A stretch of 64,000 nucleotides of DNA from assembly GCF_020177335.1 (NCBI RefSeq), contig NZ_JAIVMG010000006.1, forward strand, positions 1 to 64,000. Direction: 5' to 3'. A program made the position numbers and the translations under genes. The DNA comes from Stappia indica. GTDB lineage: Bacteria; Pseudomonadota; Alphaproteobacteria; Rhizobiales; Stappiaceae. Positions 26,986-37,300 of the stretch are shown one piece after another (position 1 is the stretch's first letter; each line of letters begins with the position of its first letter). The notes under the pieces are model-generated. The model searched no databases. It was not told where the DNA came from and saw only the letters and a list, made by a program, of their open reading frames with translations.

Positions 26986-28117
26986 ATGCGCGCCGAAACC
27001 GAGGCCGTTGTCGACGAAATCAAGCAGGCCATAAGCCTGCTGAGGAGGCATCTTTGACTGGGATACTGCAGTTTCCCGTCTGGATGAACTGAACGCCGCC
27101 TCCGAGGATCCCACCCTTTGGGACGATCCCGCGCGGGCACAGAAGCTGATGCGTGAGCGCCAGCAGCTCGATGACGGGCTGAACGGCGTGCGCGCGCTGG
27201 AAGCCGACCTGAACGACAATCTGGAGCTGATCGAGCTCGGTGAAATGGAAGGTGACAAGGACGTCATCCAGGAGGCCGAGACGGCGCTGAAGGCGCTGCG
27301 CGGCGATGTCCAGAAGCGTCAGATCGCGTCTCTGCTGTCCGGCGAAGCCGATGGTAACGATGCCTATCTGGAGATCAACGCCGGTGCCGGCGGCACGGAA
27401 AGCCAGGACTGGGCCAACATGCTCCTGCGCATGTACACCCGCTGGGCCGAGCAGCATGGCAACAAGGTCGAGGTGCTGGAGATCCATGACGGCGAAGAGG
27501 CCGGGATCAAGTCGGTGACGCTGAAGGTCAAGGGCGAGAATGCCTATGGCTGGCTCAAGACCGAATCCGGTGTCCACCGTCTCGTTCGCATTTCTCCCTA
27601 TGACAGCCAGGCGCGGCGGCACACCAGCTTTGCCTCCGCCTGGGTCTATCCGGTGATCGACGATTCGATCGAGATCGATGTCGCCGAGAGCGATTGCCGG
27701 ATCGACACCTATCGCGCATCGGGTGCCGGTGGGCAGCACGTCAACACCACCGACTCGGCCGTGCGCATCACGCACCAGCCGACGGGCATCGTCGTGCAGT
27801 GCCAGAGCGAACGGTCCCAGCACAAGAACCGGGCCACCGCCTGGTCGATGCTGAAGGCCCGGCTCTATGAGCTGGAGCTGCAGAAGCGCGAGGAACAGGC
27901 GAACGCGGAAGCCTCGTCCAAGACCTCGATCGGCTGGGGTCACCAGATCCGGTCCTATGTGCTGCAGCCCTACCAGCTGGTGAAGGACTTGCGGACCGGG
28001 GTGGAAAGCACCAGCCCGCAGGACGTTCTGAACGGCGATCTTGACAAGTTCATGGAAGCGACCCTTGCCCAGCGCGCCTTCGGCGGCGCGCCGGAGGAGG
28101 TCGAGGACGTCGAGTAG
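26986..28117 (+). CDS. prfB: Peptide chain release factor 2, programmed +1 frameshift
   Basis: The product is 376 residues, encoded in two frames: 26986-27054, then 27056-28117. The first 23 codons end at an in-frame UGA (27055-27057) in CTT-TGA-C, with AGGAGG exactly three bases before CTT. This is the classical autoregulated recoding site: scarce RF2 lets ribosomes slip +1 and read LRRHL-DWDTAV. The stop-codon recognition tripeptide is S203-P204-Y205 (SPF in E. coli), and the peptidyl-hydrolase motif is G248-G-Q250. RF2 decodes UAA and UGA. It is downstream of mrcA and ended by a strong terminator. Confidence 0.96.
27046..27058 (+). promoter_or_regulatory. prfB programmed frameshift signal
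   Basis: The signal is an AGGAGG Shine-Dalgarno-like stimulator followed by CAT and then CTTTGAC. Spacing and slippery codon are the same as at the E. coli prfB site, and UGA followed by C is a weak termination context. The reading frame downstream is open only after the +1 shift, which confirms function. Confidence 0.93.
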
Positions 28118-28143
28118 GACGCTCCGGTCAGATAACCGAAACG

Positions 28144-28179
28144 AAAACGGCGGCCCCCGGGAAGGAGGCCGCCGTTTTT
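28144..28179 (+). terminator. Strong, probably bidirectional terminator after prfB
   Basis: AAAACGGCGGCC and GGCCGCCGTTTTT flank an 11-base loop. The T-run is on the plus strand for prfB, and the A-run on the left would serve phnE transcripts coming from the other side. It lies 27 bases after the prfB stop. Confidence 0.88.
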
Positions 28180-28250
28180 GTATTCGTGGGCCGGGGCGTC
28201 GTTGTCTCCGGCCCGTGGGTTCGGTGCGTGCCGTCCCAGTGCGATCGGTG

Positions 28251-29084
28251 CTAGATCAGCATCTTGCGCAGGCGGCTGGAGATCATGTCGATCACCGTGA
28301 CCGTCAGCACCATGACGATGATGATGGCGCTGGCTTCCTCGAAGCGGAAGCCCTTGAAGGCCTCGTTGAAGGTAAAGCCGATGCCGCCGGCACCGACGAT
28401 GCCGAGCACGGTGGCGGAGCGCACATTGGTCTCGAAGCGGTAGAGCGAGAAGCTCGACCACAGGGGAATGACCTGCGGGATCACGCCGTAGAGGATTTCC
28501 TGAATGCGGCTGGCGCCGGTGGTGCGGATGCCTTCCACCGGGCGTTCGTCGATGGCCTCGACCGCCTCGGAAAACAGCTTGGAGATGATGCCCAGATTGT
28601 GCACGAAGATCGCCAACACGCCGGGCAGGGGGCCCAGGCCGACGACGGCGACGAACAGCACCGCGAACACCAGGTCATTGATGGCGCGGCTTGCATCCAT
28701 CAGCCGGCGCATGGGGAAGACAACCCAGGCCGGGGCGATGTTGCTGGAGGCGAGAAGGGCGAGCGGCGCGCCGAAGATCACCGACAGGACCGTGCCCCAC
28801 AGGGCGATCTGCACCGTCTCCAGCATCTTGGTCAGATACAGATCGAGATCGGTGAAATCCGGATTGAGAAACTGGGCGACCATCCCGTCGAGGAAGTCGT
28901 TGCCCTTGAGCAGTCGGGTCCAGTTGTTGATTTCCGCCGGATAGTACGACAGGGCCAGCAGGACGACGATCACGCCGGTGATGGCGGCAAGGCGCAGTAT
29001 GTTCGACCAGCGCGGCTGCATCTGCGCGCGCACGGCGTCCGAAAGAGCGGCTTCGGCGGTCATTCGGCCCGTATCCGCAATCAT
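28251..29084 (-). CDS. phnE: Phosphonate ABC transporter permease
   Basis: This 277-residue inner-membrane permease belongs to the phosphonate/phosphate importer PhnCDE. Six or so hydrophobic segments are visible, with ETVQIALWGTVLSVIFGAPLALLASSN at the start of the conserved permease domain and VEGIRTTGASRIQEILYGVIPQVIPLWSS as the EAA-type coupling loop. The C-terminal VRSATVLGIVGAGGIGFTFNEAF is diagnostic of PhnE. It is the third gene of phnC-phnD-phnE. Only one permease gene is present, so it should homodimerise. The 131-base gap to phnD contains two strong hairpins. Confidence 0.94.
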   Translation of the reverse strand: MIADTGRMTAEAALSDAVRAQMQPRWSNILRLAAITGVIVVLLALSYYPAEINNWTRLLKGNDFLDGMVAQFLNPDFTDLDLYLTKMLETVQIALWGTVLSVIFGAPLALLASSNIAPAWVVFPMRRLMDASRAINDLVFAVLFVAVVGLGPLPGVLAIFVHNLGIISKLFSEAVEAIDERPVEGIRTTGASRIQEILYGVIPQVIPLWSSFSLYRFETNVRSATVLGIVGAGGIGFTFNEAFKGFRFEEASAIIIVMVLTVTVIDMISSRLRKMLI

Positions 29085-29109
29085 GTTCGTTTCCTTCCCA
29101 TTGGCAGAC

Positions 29110-29175
29110 GGGCCGCAGGGGGTGCCTGCGGCCCGGATATTCCGGTGTCAGGTGCCGGCCCCGGTCCGGGGCCGG
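29110..29175 (-). promoter_or_regulatory. Two strong intercistronic hairpins between phnD and phnE
   Basis: Hairpin A has arms GGGCCGCAG and CTGCGGCCC (29110-29118, 29126-29134) with a 7-base loop. Hairpin B has perfect 10-base arms CCGGCCCCGG and CCGGGGCCGG separated by one base (29155-29175). Neither is followed by a T-run. Such structures after a binding-protein gene often stabilise the upstream message and lower permease expression, an inference here. Confidence 0.65.
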
Positions 29176-29180
29176 TCTCC

Positions 29181-29226
29181 CTTCAGGCTGGCTCAGTAGC
29201 CGGCTTCAGGCTGGCTCAGTAGCCGG
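29181..29226. repeat. Perfect 23-bp tandem duplication over the phnD stop codon
   Basis: CTTCAGGCTGGCTCAGTAGC plus CGG occurs at 29181-29203 and again, without a spacer, at 29204-29226. The copy nearer the gene contains the functional phnD stop (29216-29218); the other copy lies in the untranslated region. It looks like a recent replication-slippage duplication. Confidence 0.9.
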
Positions 29227-30220
29227 CCTTGCCGACGATCTCGGCCTGCTTGGCAAGATCGGCGAGCAGAGCGTCGGCGGCCTTGATTGCCTCGGCGTCG
29301 CCGGCGGCCTCGGCCTTCAGCTTGGCCTTGAACGCCTCGATCTGGCGCACGTCGAGAAGCTGAGCGTTGGAGGAGGCAAGGAACGGCCCCCAACCATCGG
29401 ACAGGCCGGCGAGGATCTTGCGCTCACGGGCGACCTTCTCCATGTCGCCGAAGCGGCCGTACTGCATGAAGAAGTAGTAGAGCTTCTCCTTGGCGGCGGG
29501 CGAGAGATCGGCGCGCCAGACCATCGGGTCGGACGGGATCAGCGGCGAGCGCCAGATTTCCTTGATCTTCGCGGCGGCTTCCGGCTTGGAGCTGGCAAGG
29601 CGGGCGTAGATGCTTTCGGTGTTGTTGGTGGCGACATCGACCTGGCCGGCGGCAACCGCAAGCGCATTGCCTTCATGGTTGGCGGAGGTCACGCGTGCGA
29701 AGCACTCTTCCGGGGTCTTGCCGTTCAGCGCCCAGACGTAATAGCCGGGGATGGCGAAGCCGGAGGTGGAGTTGGGATCGCCATTGCCGAAGGTCAGCGT
29801 CTTGTCGCATTTCAGAACGTCGTCGAGCGAGTTCAGCGGGCTGTCCTTCTGGGTGATCAGCAGGGAGTGGTAGCCGCGCGATCCGTCGTCCTTGATGGTC
29901 TGGGCGAAGACTTCGCCGCCGGCCTTGTCGACGGCCTGGATGGCCGATTTGTTGCCGAACCAGGCAAGGTCGACCTGCTTTGCGCCCATGCCGGCGATCA
30001 CGCCAGCGTAGTCGGAGGCGAAGAACGGCTTGACCGTGACGCCGAGCGCCTTGGACATGTCGTCAAGGAAGGGCTGGAAGTTTTTTTCCAGAACCGAGGC
30101 GCTCTCGGTGGAAATGATGCCGAAGTTGATGGTCTCGGGCAGGGCGCCCTTTTCTTCAGCCTGTGCGATGCCGGTTGCGGACAGCGCGAAAGCCGCCGCC
30201 ACAAGGACTTTCTTCAACAT
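29216..30220 (-). CDS. phnD: Phosphonate ABC transporter substrate-binding protein
   Basis: This 334-residue periplasmic protein has a signal peptide (MLKKVLVAAAFALSATGIAQA). The mature part matches PhnD: INFGIISTESASVLEKNFQPFL, SDYAGVIAGMGAKQVDLAWFGNKSA, KDDGSRGYHSLLITQKDSPLNSLDDVL and GNGDPNSTSGFAIPGYYVW. It captures phosphonates (or related anions such as phosphite) and delivers them to PhnE. The ATG at 30220 has AGGAGA upstream. It lies between phnC (43 bases) and phnE. A tandem duplication spans its stop codon. Confidence 0.95.
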   Translation of the reverse strand: MLKKVLVAAAFALSATGIAQAEEKGALPETINFGIISTESASVLEKNFQPFLDDMSKALGVTVKPFFASDYAGVIAGMGAKQVDLAWFGNKSAIQAVDKAGGEVFAQTIKDDGSRGYHSLLITQKDSPLNSLDDVLKCDKTLTFGNGDPNSTSGFAIPGYYVWALNGKTPEECFARVTSANHEGNALAVAAGQVDVATNNTESIYARLASSKPEAAAKIKEIWRSPLIPSDPMVWRADLSPAAKEKLYYFFMQYGRFGDMEKVARERKILAGLSDGWGPFLASSNAQLLDVRQIEAFKAKLKAEAAGDAEAIKAADALLADLAKQAEIVGKAGY

Positions 30221-30263
30221 GGGTTTTCTCCTGATTGAACCTTTTGACGCGCGCCGTCCGGGC

Positions 30264-31127
30264 TCACGCGTTCGCGACCGCCAGTGCGGCCACTTTCGGC
30301 GCGGCTTCGGGCGCCGCGCCGCCATGCCCGACCAGTCTCGGGCCTGAGGGCATGTCCGGTGTCGACAGCATGTCGCTGTCGTAAAGAGCTGCCAGGTCGG
30401 CACGGCTGATGCCGCTGACCGGGCCGTCATAGACCAGGGTGCCCTGCTTCAGGGCAATGATCCGCTGGCAATGGCGGAAGGCATGGTCGATCTGATGCAG
30501 CGACACCACCACCGTCACCCCATCCTCGCGGTTGATGCGGGCCAGCGTCTCCATCACTTTTTCAGCCGAGGCCGGGTCGAGCGAGGCGATCGGTTCGTCG
30601 GCGAGGATCAGGCGTGCTTCCTGGGTCAGCGCCCGGGCAATCGCCGCGCGCTGCTGCTGGCCGCCGGACAGGCGCGAGGCACGGCGATGGGCGAAGTCGA
30701 TGATGCCGACCCGCTCCAGCGCCTGCAGGGCGCGAATGCGGTCGGTGCGGGTGAAGAGGCCGAGGGTGCCGCGCCAGAAGGGCGTCTTGCCAAGCCGCCC
30801 CGCGAGCACGTTGCGCAGCACGCTGAGGCGATTGACGAGATTGAATTGCTGGAAGATGACGCCGACATCGCGACGGATGCGGCGGGCCTCGGTGGTGCGT
30901 CCGCCGCTTGCCTGAACGGTGCGGTCAAACACGGAAATCGCGCTGGCGCTGCCTCGGTCGATGGTTTCCAGGCCCGAGATCAGCCGGAGAAGGGTGGACT
31001 TCCCCGAGCCGGAGGCTCCGATGAGGGCCACCATCTCGCCATCCTCGATCGACAGCGAGACATCGTTGAGGACCGGCTTGTTGCGCTCGAACGCTTTTGA
31101 AACGGAGCGGGCTTCGATTGCTGGCAT
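30264..31127 (-). CDS. phnC: Phosphonate ABC transporter ATP-binding protein
   Basis: This 287-residue ABC ATPase powers PhnDE. Seen: Walker [13 protein letters not shown]-loop [21 protein letters not shown], signature [15 protein letters not shown], Walker [14 protein letters not shown] and H-loop [24 protein letters not shown] after the Q-loop is typical of PhnC. The start at 31127 follows GGGAGAACACAGC; the longer frame is unconserved. It is the first gene of phnCDE. No C-P lyase genes are in the window, so the fate of the imported substrate is not shown here. Confidence 0.94.
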   Translation of the reverse strand: MPAIEARSVSKAFERNKPVLNDVSLSIEDGEMVALIGASGSGKSTLLRLISGLETIDRGSASAISVFDRTVQASGGRTTEARRIRRDVGVIFQQFNLVNRLSVLRNVLAGRLGKTPFWRGTLGLFTRTDRIRALQALERVGIIDFAHRRASRLSGGQQQRAAIARALTQEARLILADEPIASLDPASAEKVMETLARINREDGVTVVVSLHQIDHAFRHCQRIIALKQGTLVYDGPVSGISRADLAALYDSDMLSTPDMPSGPRLVGHGGAAPEAAPKVAALAVANA

Positions 31128-31256
31128 GTGCTGTGTTCTCCCTTGCGCCGCCGGGTTAAGGGAGAAGTGTTGCAGCCAGATGACAGAGGTCGCCGAACCG
31201 GGTGCGCAAGGGACCCGGAGGCGTGTGATTGCGTCGTCAAGCGCTGGAAACGACAA

Positions 31257-31275
31257 CGGCGCCCATGGGGCGCCG
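31257..31275 (-). terminator. Possible terminator of the M23 peptidase gene
   Basis: CGGCGCCC and GGGCGCCG form a perfect 8-bp stem with a 3-base loop, 30 bases beyond the M23 gene stop. The minus-strand tail is TTGTCGTTT, a poor T-run, so efficiency is uncertain. Confidence 0.4.
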
Positions 31276-31304
31276 CCTTTTCCGTTCACCGGTGAGGGAA
31301 GGGC

Positions 31305-32654
31305 TCAGTTCTCGATGATCGGGGTGATCGTTTCGCCGGCCGTCAGGAATCGGGCGGGATTGAGCGGCTTGTCGCCGATGCGGATTTCGTAGTGCAGATG
31401 CGGTCCGGTGGAGCGTCCGGTGGAGCCGACATAGCCGATCGTGTCGCGGGCGGAGACTGTCTGGCCCTCGGTGACGGCGATCCGGCTCATATGGGCAAAG
31501 CGGGAGACGACGCCGCTGGGGTGCTCGATCTCCACCGATTTGCCATAGCCGCCATTGCGACCGGCGAAAACCACCTTGCCCGTGCCCGGGGCCTGGATGG
31601 GGGTGCCGCGCGTTGCCTTGAAATCGGTACCGGTGTGCATCGCCATCCGGCCCATGAACGGGTCGAGGCGGGGGCCAAAGGACGAGGAGATCGGGGCGCC
31701 GGGAACCGGGCTGCGGACCGGAATGCCGCGCGCGGCCTGCTTGACCTTCTCCAGCGCAAGAAGGGCACTTTCCGCCCGCTCGAAGCGGGCATCGAAGCCG
31801 GTTCCGGCGGTCAGCGCAACAAAGGGGCCGCCGGTGCCTTCGGTTGCCGTGCGGGCGGGCATGCCGGCAAGGCGCAGACCGAGCCGATCCGCCGCGCCGA
31901 CGATGGTGGCGTGATCGCGTTCGGCGGACATGGCAATCACGTCGAGGGCCAGATTCGCTTCCGTGTCCATGCGAGCAAGGGAACCGGACACGTCCTCGAT
32001 CAGGCTGGCGCGTTTGTCCTCGGCGGTTGCGGCCGAAGAGGCGGCGGGGGAATTGATCGCTTTCCCGGCCGGGCGCTCGCCCTGGCTGCCGCGCAACTGC
32101 AGCTCCGGCATCAGCTCGATGGGCTCGGGCATGCCGCCGATGCCGGTGTCGCCGGTGTCCGTGTCCGGGCCAAAGGCAAGGAGGCCCTCGGGACGGTCCG
32201 GCTTGCTCTGTGGCATGGGGTTGCCGATGGCGACGCGGATGCCGGTCTTTGCCGCCTTTGCGATCAGCGAGGCGACGCGGGACTGGCGGCTGTCGAGATC
32301 CTGCTGCCGGCTGAGCACGGCGGTGAGCCGTTCCTCGATGGACTGGGCCTCCAGCACCCGGCGGCTGGTCAGCCGGTCGACCTTGGCGCGCAACTGGGCG
32401 ATGCGGTCCTCATAGGAAAGCTGCATCTGTGCCTGGCGTTCGGCGGAGGATTGGATGATGTCGTCGCGCAGAACCAGATACGCGGTCGCGCCGATGTACC
32501 CGACGGCAAACAACAGGCCGACGCCGGTGGCAAGGCCGGCGAACCAAGGGGAAATGGTGAAGGAGCGAACCGTTTCGCCGCGTGCGATGATGACCCGGTG
32601 CGGTTCCTTGCGTTTGCCGAACACCCTGTCTGATCGTGCCCCGTGTTCCGTCAT
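31305..32654 (-). CDS. M23 (LytM) family envelope metallopeptidase
   Basis: This 449-residue membrane-anchored protein has a short cytoplasmic N-terminus, one helix (FAGLATGVGLLFAVGYIGATAYLVL region), and a coiled coil (SAERQAQMQLSYEDRIAQLRAKVDRL region continuing to about residue 125). A low-complexity linker leads to a C-terminal M23 domain. Zinc ligands are visible in MAMHTGTDF (HxxxD) and GPHLHYEIR (HxH). The catalytic histidine lies in VSRFAHMSRI. The ligand set is complete, so it is probably an active glycyl or cross-link endopeptidase rather than an EnvC-type activator. Confidence 0.92.
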   Translation of the reverse strand: MTEHGARSDRVFGKRKEPHRVIIARGETVRSFTISPWFAGLATGVGLLFAVGYIGATAYLVLRDDIIQSSAERQAQMQLSYEDRIAQLRAKVDRLTSRRVLEAQSIEERLTAVLSRQQDLDSRQSRVASLIAKAAKTGIRVAIGNPMPQSKPDRPEGLLAFGPDTDTGDTGIGGMPEPIELMPELQLRGSQGERPAGKAINSPAASSAATAEDKRASLIEDVSGSLARMDTEANLALDVIAMSAERDHATIVGAADRLGLRLAGMPARTATEGTGGPFVALTAGTGFDARFERAESALLALEKVKQAARGIPVRSPVPGAPISSSFGPRLDPFMGRMAMHTGTDFKATRGTPIQAPGTGKVVFAGRNGGYGKSVEIEHPSGVVSRFAHMSRIAVTEGQTVSARDTIGYVGSTGRSTGPHLHYEIRIGDKPLNPARFLTAGETITPIIEN

Positions 32655-32758
32655 ACTCTTTAGCCCCGTTCCGGATGATGCCTTGCGCGAAAGGTCACGC
32701 GATCCATCCAGCGGGATTAGAGTTGATTAAGGTTAACAAATACTAAGGAATGGCCGTC

Positions 32759-33610
32759 TCAACCGATCAGGCGGGCGAGGGGGCGGTAGAAGCCGGGGGT
32801 CAACCCTGCCTCGGCGCGGGCCCGGTCGTTGAAGGGCGGCTTCAGTCCCCCCTTGAAATGGCGGCGGACCAGATCTTGGAAGCGCCTTTCCGGATCGCAG
32901 CGGTCGCGGTCGCAGACGAAGCGGAACCACTTGGCACCGAAGGCGACGTGGCGCTTTTCATCCCGGTAGATGATTTCCAGGATCGCCGCCGTCTCCCGAT
33001 CGCCGGCGGCCAGCGTCTTCTCGATCATCGGCGGGGTGATGTCGAGGCCGCGTGCCTCCAGCACCAAGGGGATCACCGCCAACCGGGCGGCGAGATCGTC
33101 GCCGGTGCTCTCCGCCGCTTCCCACAGGCCGTGATGGGCCGGCAATGCGCCATAATGCGAATCAAGTTCGACAAGCCTCTGCCGCAAAAGGGAAAAGTGC
33201 TTGGCTTCCTCAAGGCCGACCCGCACCCAGTCGTCAAAGAACGAGCGCGGCATCTGGCGGTCGGCGAAGCGCCCGACCAGGTCCCAGGTGAGGTCGACCG
33301 CGTTCAGCTCGATGTGCGCCAGGGAGTGGATCAGCGCGATCTTGCCCTGGCGGCCGCCGGCGGCGCGCTTTGGCATGTCGCGCGGCGGCAGGAGGAGGGG
33401 GCGTTCCGGGCGCCCGGGCTGATCGGGCATCGCCGCCGCTGCGGTGCGCCGGCGCACCGAAAGGGTGCGGGCAAACCACGCCCGGGCCGTCGCATGGGAC
33501 AGGCGTATCTTCTCATCGAGATCGGCGGCGGCAACGATCTGCCGGGCGCCGCAGGCCAGCGAGGCCGGGGCGTGGCCTTCAACATCCGTTCGGGTGGGGG
33601 AAATCGACAT
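32759..33610 (-). CDS. DUF455 family ferritin-like protein
   Basis: This 283-residue protein belongs to the DUF455 family, a four-helix ferritin-like fold. Candidate metal-binding Glu/His residues are HSLAHIELNAVDLTWDL, GLEEAKHFSLLRQRL, EARGLDITPPMIEKTL and IIYRDEKRHVAFGAKWF. These form E..ExxH-like pairs as in di-iron proteins. Its activity is not established; relatives have been discussed as tRNA-hydroxylase-like or oxidase enzymes. The start at 33610 is chosen at MSISPTRT; its ribosome-binding site is weak. It is 52 bases downstream of bcp on the same strand. Confidence 0.85.
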   Translation of the reverse strand: MSISPTRTDVEGHAPASLACGARQIVAAADLDEKIRLSHATARAWFARTLSVRRRTAAAAMPDQPGRPERPLLLPPRDMPKRAAGGRQGKIALIHSLAHIELNAVDLTWDLVGRFADRQMPRSFFDDWVRVGLEEAKHFSLLRQRLVELDSHYGALPAHHGLWEAAESTGDDLAARLAVIPLVLEARGLDITPPMIEKTLAAGDRETAAILEIIYRDEKRHVAFGAKWFRFVCDRDRCDPERRFQDLVRRHFKGGLKPPFNDRARAEAGLTPGFYRPLARLIG

Positions 33611-33662
33611 GTCGGCCGGCGGCTTTCCGTTCTGGGACTGAAACAAGAGTGCGCGAAGGGGG

Positions 33663-34133
<471 letters not shown>

Positions 34134-34312
34134 TCTGCCTTCCTTTCGTCACATGCTGCTTCGACTAGTAGCAGATTCTCGAAGGTCCGGAGTCCCCGGG
34201 GCCGGCGACCATCCGAAGGTCGCGATAGGGGCTGGCAACCGCTAGTATCATCTCGATGATTCGGTTCTGCGGCGATTGTTGATGGTCAAGGAATAGAAAT
34301 CTGTATAAGCGA

Positions 34313-37300
34313 TTGATTCGACGTAATATTCCGCTTCGCGATTCATTGCGGCACTCGCGCCGGCGTTGGCCAAGGCGCGTGGCGGGCGCCTGCCTTGTGC
34401 TGATTGTGCTGGCGGTCGGCCTCGGTGTGATCCGGGCAATGCAGGGGCCGATCTCGATTGGCTTTGCCGCGCGCATGATCGAGCGCGAGGTGTCGTTCAA
34501 CGGCGTTGCCCTGACCATCGGCGCCGCGACGGTCGATCTTTCCGAGGGGCTGCCGGCGCGACTGGAGCTGGAGAACGCCGCCGTCGAGTTGGAAGGCGCC
34601 CGCCCGCTCTCGCTGTTTCTGCCGCGTATTTCCGCGCCGCTCGATCTGGTTTCGCTGCTGACCGGCCGCATTTCCATCTCCGAAATCGTGCTGGAGCAAC
34701 CGCGGTTGGAGCTGGAAACCGAACCGGCGGAAACCACCTCCGTACCGAAGATGTCCGGCATCGCCGAGGCGATGGACCAGATCGGTATCCTCGCGGGGCA
34801 GCAGCTCTCCCGCCGGGGCATTTCCCGCATCGAGATCGTGTCCGGCGAGGTGCTGGCCGAGGCGGAGGAGACCTATCGGATCTCCGGCATCGACGCCGAA
34901 CTTACCCATGACGAAGACCTGACCTTGCGCATGGAAGCCGAGGTCGCCGGGCGCCTCGGTCGCTGGCGGGCGCAGGCATTGCGGCGGGTCGATCCGGAGA
35001 CAGGCCAGCGGACCATTACCCTGGCCTTGCGCGATGTCACCATTGGCGAGTTCATGCCGGTCGACGCGGAGCTGGCGACCGGCAGGGGGCTTGGCGTGCC
35101 GATCCAGCCGACCATCGAGGTGTCGCTGGATGCCGCGGGCGCATTCCAGACCACCCGCGCGAGCCTGATCGTCACGCCGGGCTGGATCAACACCGGGCGG
35201 GCGATTGTCGGCTTCGACCGGATCGACGTGCAGCTTCTCTGGGAAGAGGGACGCCCCGGCTTCCTGATCGCGCCCTCGGTCTACATGCGCGGCAACACGG
35301 TGTTTCCCTTCGAAGGGGTGGTCGAACCCCCCAGGCAGCCGGGAAGCCTCTGGTCCTACCGAATCGATTCCCGCAACGGCCGCATCGGGCCGAGCGATGT
35401 GCCCGGACCGCCGTTCCTGCTGGAAAATTTCACCGCCAAGGGGCGGGCTGACCTGCGTCGCCGCGAGGTGTTCTTCGATACGCTGGTGCTGCAATCGGGC
35501 ACGGCGTCGATGGATGGAGCGGGCTCGCTGCGCCTTGCCGAGGATGGTCCCTATCTGGCGCTTGCGGTGCAAAGCGGGCCGATGCCGGTCGCGACCATGA
35601 AACGGCTCTGGCCGGTGACCATGGTCCCGCCGGCGCGGGCCTGGATCATCGAGCACATGATCGACGGGCGGATCCTCAACGGGCGGGCGACGGTGGCGCT
35701 ACAGCCGCCGGCCTTCGATTCCCAGGATCCGGATCCGGGCTGGTCCGGCAATGACGTTCGCGTCGACATCGCCTTCGCCGATGTCAGCCTGAAGACCATC
35801 GGCACGATCCCGGTGGCGCAGCGCCTGACTGGCACCATTGAGGTGGCGGACGTAATGCTAACGGTTTCCGCCGACAGCGGCGTGATGGTGGCGGGCGATA
35901 CCGATCCGCTCGATCTCGGGCGCACCGTGTTTCGCATTCCGGATCTGCGCAAGTCCGGCATCAAGACCGGGGAGCTGGAGCTGGCGGTCAGTGGGCCGGC
36001 GGAAGGTCTGGCCAGCCTGATCGACGCCGAGCCTTTCCTGGTTTTGTCGAAGCGGGATATCGCGCCGGCGGATGTGTCGGGCGAAGGCAATCTCGACGTC
36101 CGTGCGCGGTTCGCGCTGGAGAAGGATGTGCCGGTCGAAGAGGTCGACTGGTCGGTGACCGGCGCCTTGCGCAAGTTCGCCAATGCCGAGCCGATCAACG
36201 GGCACAAGCTGTCCCGGGCCAATCTGACCTTCGATGCCAATGCCAACCGCCTGGAGTTGAAGGGCACGGGGCGGCTTGACGGGTTGGCGGCCAATCTGGA
36301 TCTGGTGGTGCCGTTCGAGGGGCCGGGCGGCGAGGCGGTGGCCTCGCGGCAGGGGGTGGTGCTGGATGTCACCGCCAAGGAGCTGGCCGCCCGTGGCTTC
36401 GACCTGCGCGAGTTCATCACCGGCAAGCTCCGGCTGGCCACGGAGGATACCGCCGACGGGATGGCCTATGACGTCGATCTGACGCGGGCGCGGGTGCATC
36501 TGCCGCAAGTCGGCTGGATCAAGAGCCAGGGCGTGCCGGCGCGCGCGCGCTTCACGATGTATCAGGGGGAGGGGCGCCGGCAGGTCCGCAACTTCGAACT
36601 GACCTCGGAAGGGGTCGATATCGCCGGGTCGATCGATCTCAGCGAGGCAGGAGGGTTTACCGGCGCACGGTTCGACCGGTTCGCCTTGCGTCCCAGCGAT
36701 GAGGCCAGCCTGCGGATTTCGCGCAAGGGCAAGGGTTATGTCGCCGATTTCAGGGCCCGGCGTTTCGACGGGCGCGGCCTTGTCGCCAGCTTCACGGAAG
36801 GCGGCAAGGGCGGTTCGGGGAAGGGCGCGGCGAGCGTCCAGGTCAATGCGGAAATCGACCGGCTGACGGGCTTTAATGGTGTGGTGGCCAATGACGTGCG
36901 CCTGCGGCTGGCCAGCAGCGGCGGCAATTTGCGCAGTCTGACGCTATCGGGCAAGACAGGCGCCCGGGCCGGCTTCGACATTGCCCTGACGCCGGGCTCG
37001 GGCGGACGGACCCTGAGCGGCGAGATCGCCGATACCGGGGCGCTGCTGCGCTTCACTGATCTTTACAAGCGCATGCGCGGCGGGCGCGGTGTGCTTGTGA
37101 TGCAGATGCCGGGCGACAAGACCTGGCACGGCACTTTCAAGGTGCGTCGGCTGTCGATCACCGAAGATCCGGCGATCCGCAAGCTGGCAGAGGTGCCGCA
37201 GGTGGCCAACCCGGAAGGCAGCCAGCGAGGCTTGCGCGGTGCCGCCCGCAAGGGCGAGGCCTCGTTCAGCGCGCTCGACATCGCCTTCCGGCGCGAGGGC

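Noticed and set aside
32710-32750. CtrA-type site (TTAA-N7-TTAA) upstream of the M23 gene
   Set aside because: TTAA motifs are present but the spacing is wrong.
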